Source: a virus. From it: 45,370 bases of DNA. Positions 44,789-45,370 of the stretch are shown piece by piece; the stretch's first letter is position 1; each line of letters starts with the position of its first letter. The position numbers were made by a program, and so were the translations under genes. The notes beneath the pieces were generated by a model. The model did no database searches. It was not told where the DNA came from and worked only from the letters and a program-made list of their open reading frames with translations. Where the stretch lies: positions 1 through 45,370 of the IMG/VR virus record IMGVR_UViG_3300028393_000107; one strand, written 5' to 3'.

Positions 44789-45370
44789 TATACACCAAAT
44801 GTTCCACGTGTTGCATTATAATTTTGATTTATTTCAGTTGCAGATAATGTTCTAGTATAAAGTTGAGTTTGTGCTATATGCCCAAATGGTTGTCCATATG
44901 AAGCTCCAGCACTAATAACTTCGTGTTTAAACCCAGCAGCAGTTCCAGGGGCAGTTGTAGACCCTACTTGTATTCCATTAATATAGAATTTTTGACCAGT
45001 GCTATCACCAGTGATAGCCCATTGAGCCCAAACACTAGCTAAAGCCGCAACATCATACCCAGCAGAAAAAAATCCTCCATTACTATTATGATACATACCT
45101 AATCGATTACTGCCAGATTCAATTAAGATAGGATGATCATCGGGATTTGTTCTAAGTAAAGTACGCCAATTAGAAGTACTTGGTATCATTCTAGCCCAAA
45201 TTGTATAGGTAAATCCGGTAGTTGGTAAAGTAGGCCCAGCGATTGCCGCTTGTATTTGATAAGCAGTAGTAGAACAATCCCAACACTTTATTCCAGATAA
45301 TGTAGTATATGCTGCACTATTATTAAGATTTTGTGTGTTACCATTACCTGATAAATCAGTAATTGTAGTT
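44788..45370 (-). CDS. LamG-type adhesin, C-terminal part (cut by window edge)
   Basis: The reading frame is open to the right edge, so the N-terminus lies outside. The visible 194 residues hold one LamG-like domain: TDLSGNGNTQNLNNS, GFTYTIWARMIP, QWAITGDSTGQKFYINGIQ and a C-terminal YTRTLSATEINQNYNATRGTFGV. Its end matches the other LamG proteins here. An ATG at 45189 is internal and not the start. Confidence 0.75.
   Translation of the reverse strand, partial: TTITDLSGNGNTQNLNNSAAYTTLSGIKCWDCSTTAYQIQAAIAGPTLPTTGFTYTIWARMIPSTSNWRTLLRTNPDDHPILIESGSNRLGMYHNSNGGFFSAGYDVAALASVWAQWAITGDSTGQKFYINGIQVGSTTAPGTAAGFKHEVISAGASYGQPFGHIAQTQLYTRTLSATEINQNYNATRGTFGV

Noticed and set aside
1-45370. CRISPR arrays, insertion sequences, rRNA genes, integrase or attachment sites
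   Set aside because: I found no regular direct-repeat arrays, transposase-type ORFs, rRNA segments or integrase signatures.

Overview
The window looks like part of the genome of an A+T-rich, T4-like myovirus that infects a Gram-negative bacterium. It carries recognisable T4-core genes: gp32 (cut by the left edge), gp59, gp33, RNase H, DsbA, a gp61-type primase and NrdA/NrdB. It also has genes typical of aquatic T4-like phages, such as phoH, a Clp-type protease, a GroES-like co-chaperonin and a nucleotidyltransferase/structural fusion. Spanins, lipid-A-type and outer-membrane-type genes point to a Gram-negative host. Homology calls rest on motif recognition and remembered families; no database search was possible.

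Layout. All genes but one lie on the minus strand, tightly packed with many ATGA or TAATG overlaps. About 0-5.6 kb holds replication and late-transcription genes (32, 59, 33), many tiny genes and a tRNA-Arg. The single plus-strand gene, a NUMOD3-type freestanding endonuclease-like ORF, sits between 59 and 32. About 5.6-10.9 kb holds the Clp-like protease, two wall hydrolases, co-chaperonin, an exported HNH nuclease, a PD-(D/E)XK nuclease and PhoH. About 10.9-14.5 kb is an accessory block: a glycosyltransferase, an outer-membrane-type TPR/beta-barrel protein and a nine-heme c-type cytochrome. About 14.5-24.6 kb holds a Tyr/Trp/Met tRNA cluster, a DUF932 protein, RNase H, DsbA, membrane proteins and an LpxH-like phosphatase. 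About 24.6-32 kb holds nrdB-fmdB-nrdA, UDP-galactopyranose mutase, a glycosyltransferase, a GalE-like epimerase and the primase. About 32-33.3 kb is a lysis-type cassette with overlapping spanins. About 33.3-45.4 kb is structural: a repeat-rich 1017-residue protein, a Dps-like protein, a nucleotidyltransferase fusion, and a run of LamG-type adhesin/fibre proteins cut by the right edge.

Regulation. Thirteen near-identical minus-strand promoters (TGTACA-like -35, exactly 17 bp, TATAAT) precede individual genes or operons. Several are followed by a conserved leader ending in a GAGAAGGAAATA ribosome-binding region. One further copy of the -35 element points the other way, at 32.2 kb. TATAAATA or AATAAATA late-promoter-like octamers precede several structural genes and the cytochrome. 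By chance such octamers are expected several times per strand here, so only their placement is suggestive.

Most striking content. The candidate system is the adjacent pair of a nonaheme cytochrome (nine CXXCH motifs, plus exactly nine other histidines in the mature part) and a signal-peptide-bearing outer-membrane-type barrel. It resembles a small porin-cytochrome conduit carried by a phage. Also notable are an initiator-like tRNA-Met without the usual three G:C pairs, a possible galactofuranose pathway next to the ribonucleotide reductase operon, and a Dps-like protein with its metal ligands intact.
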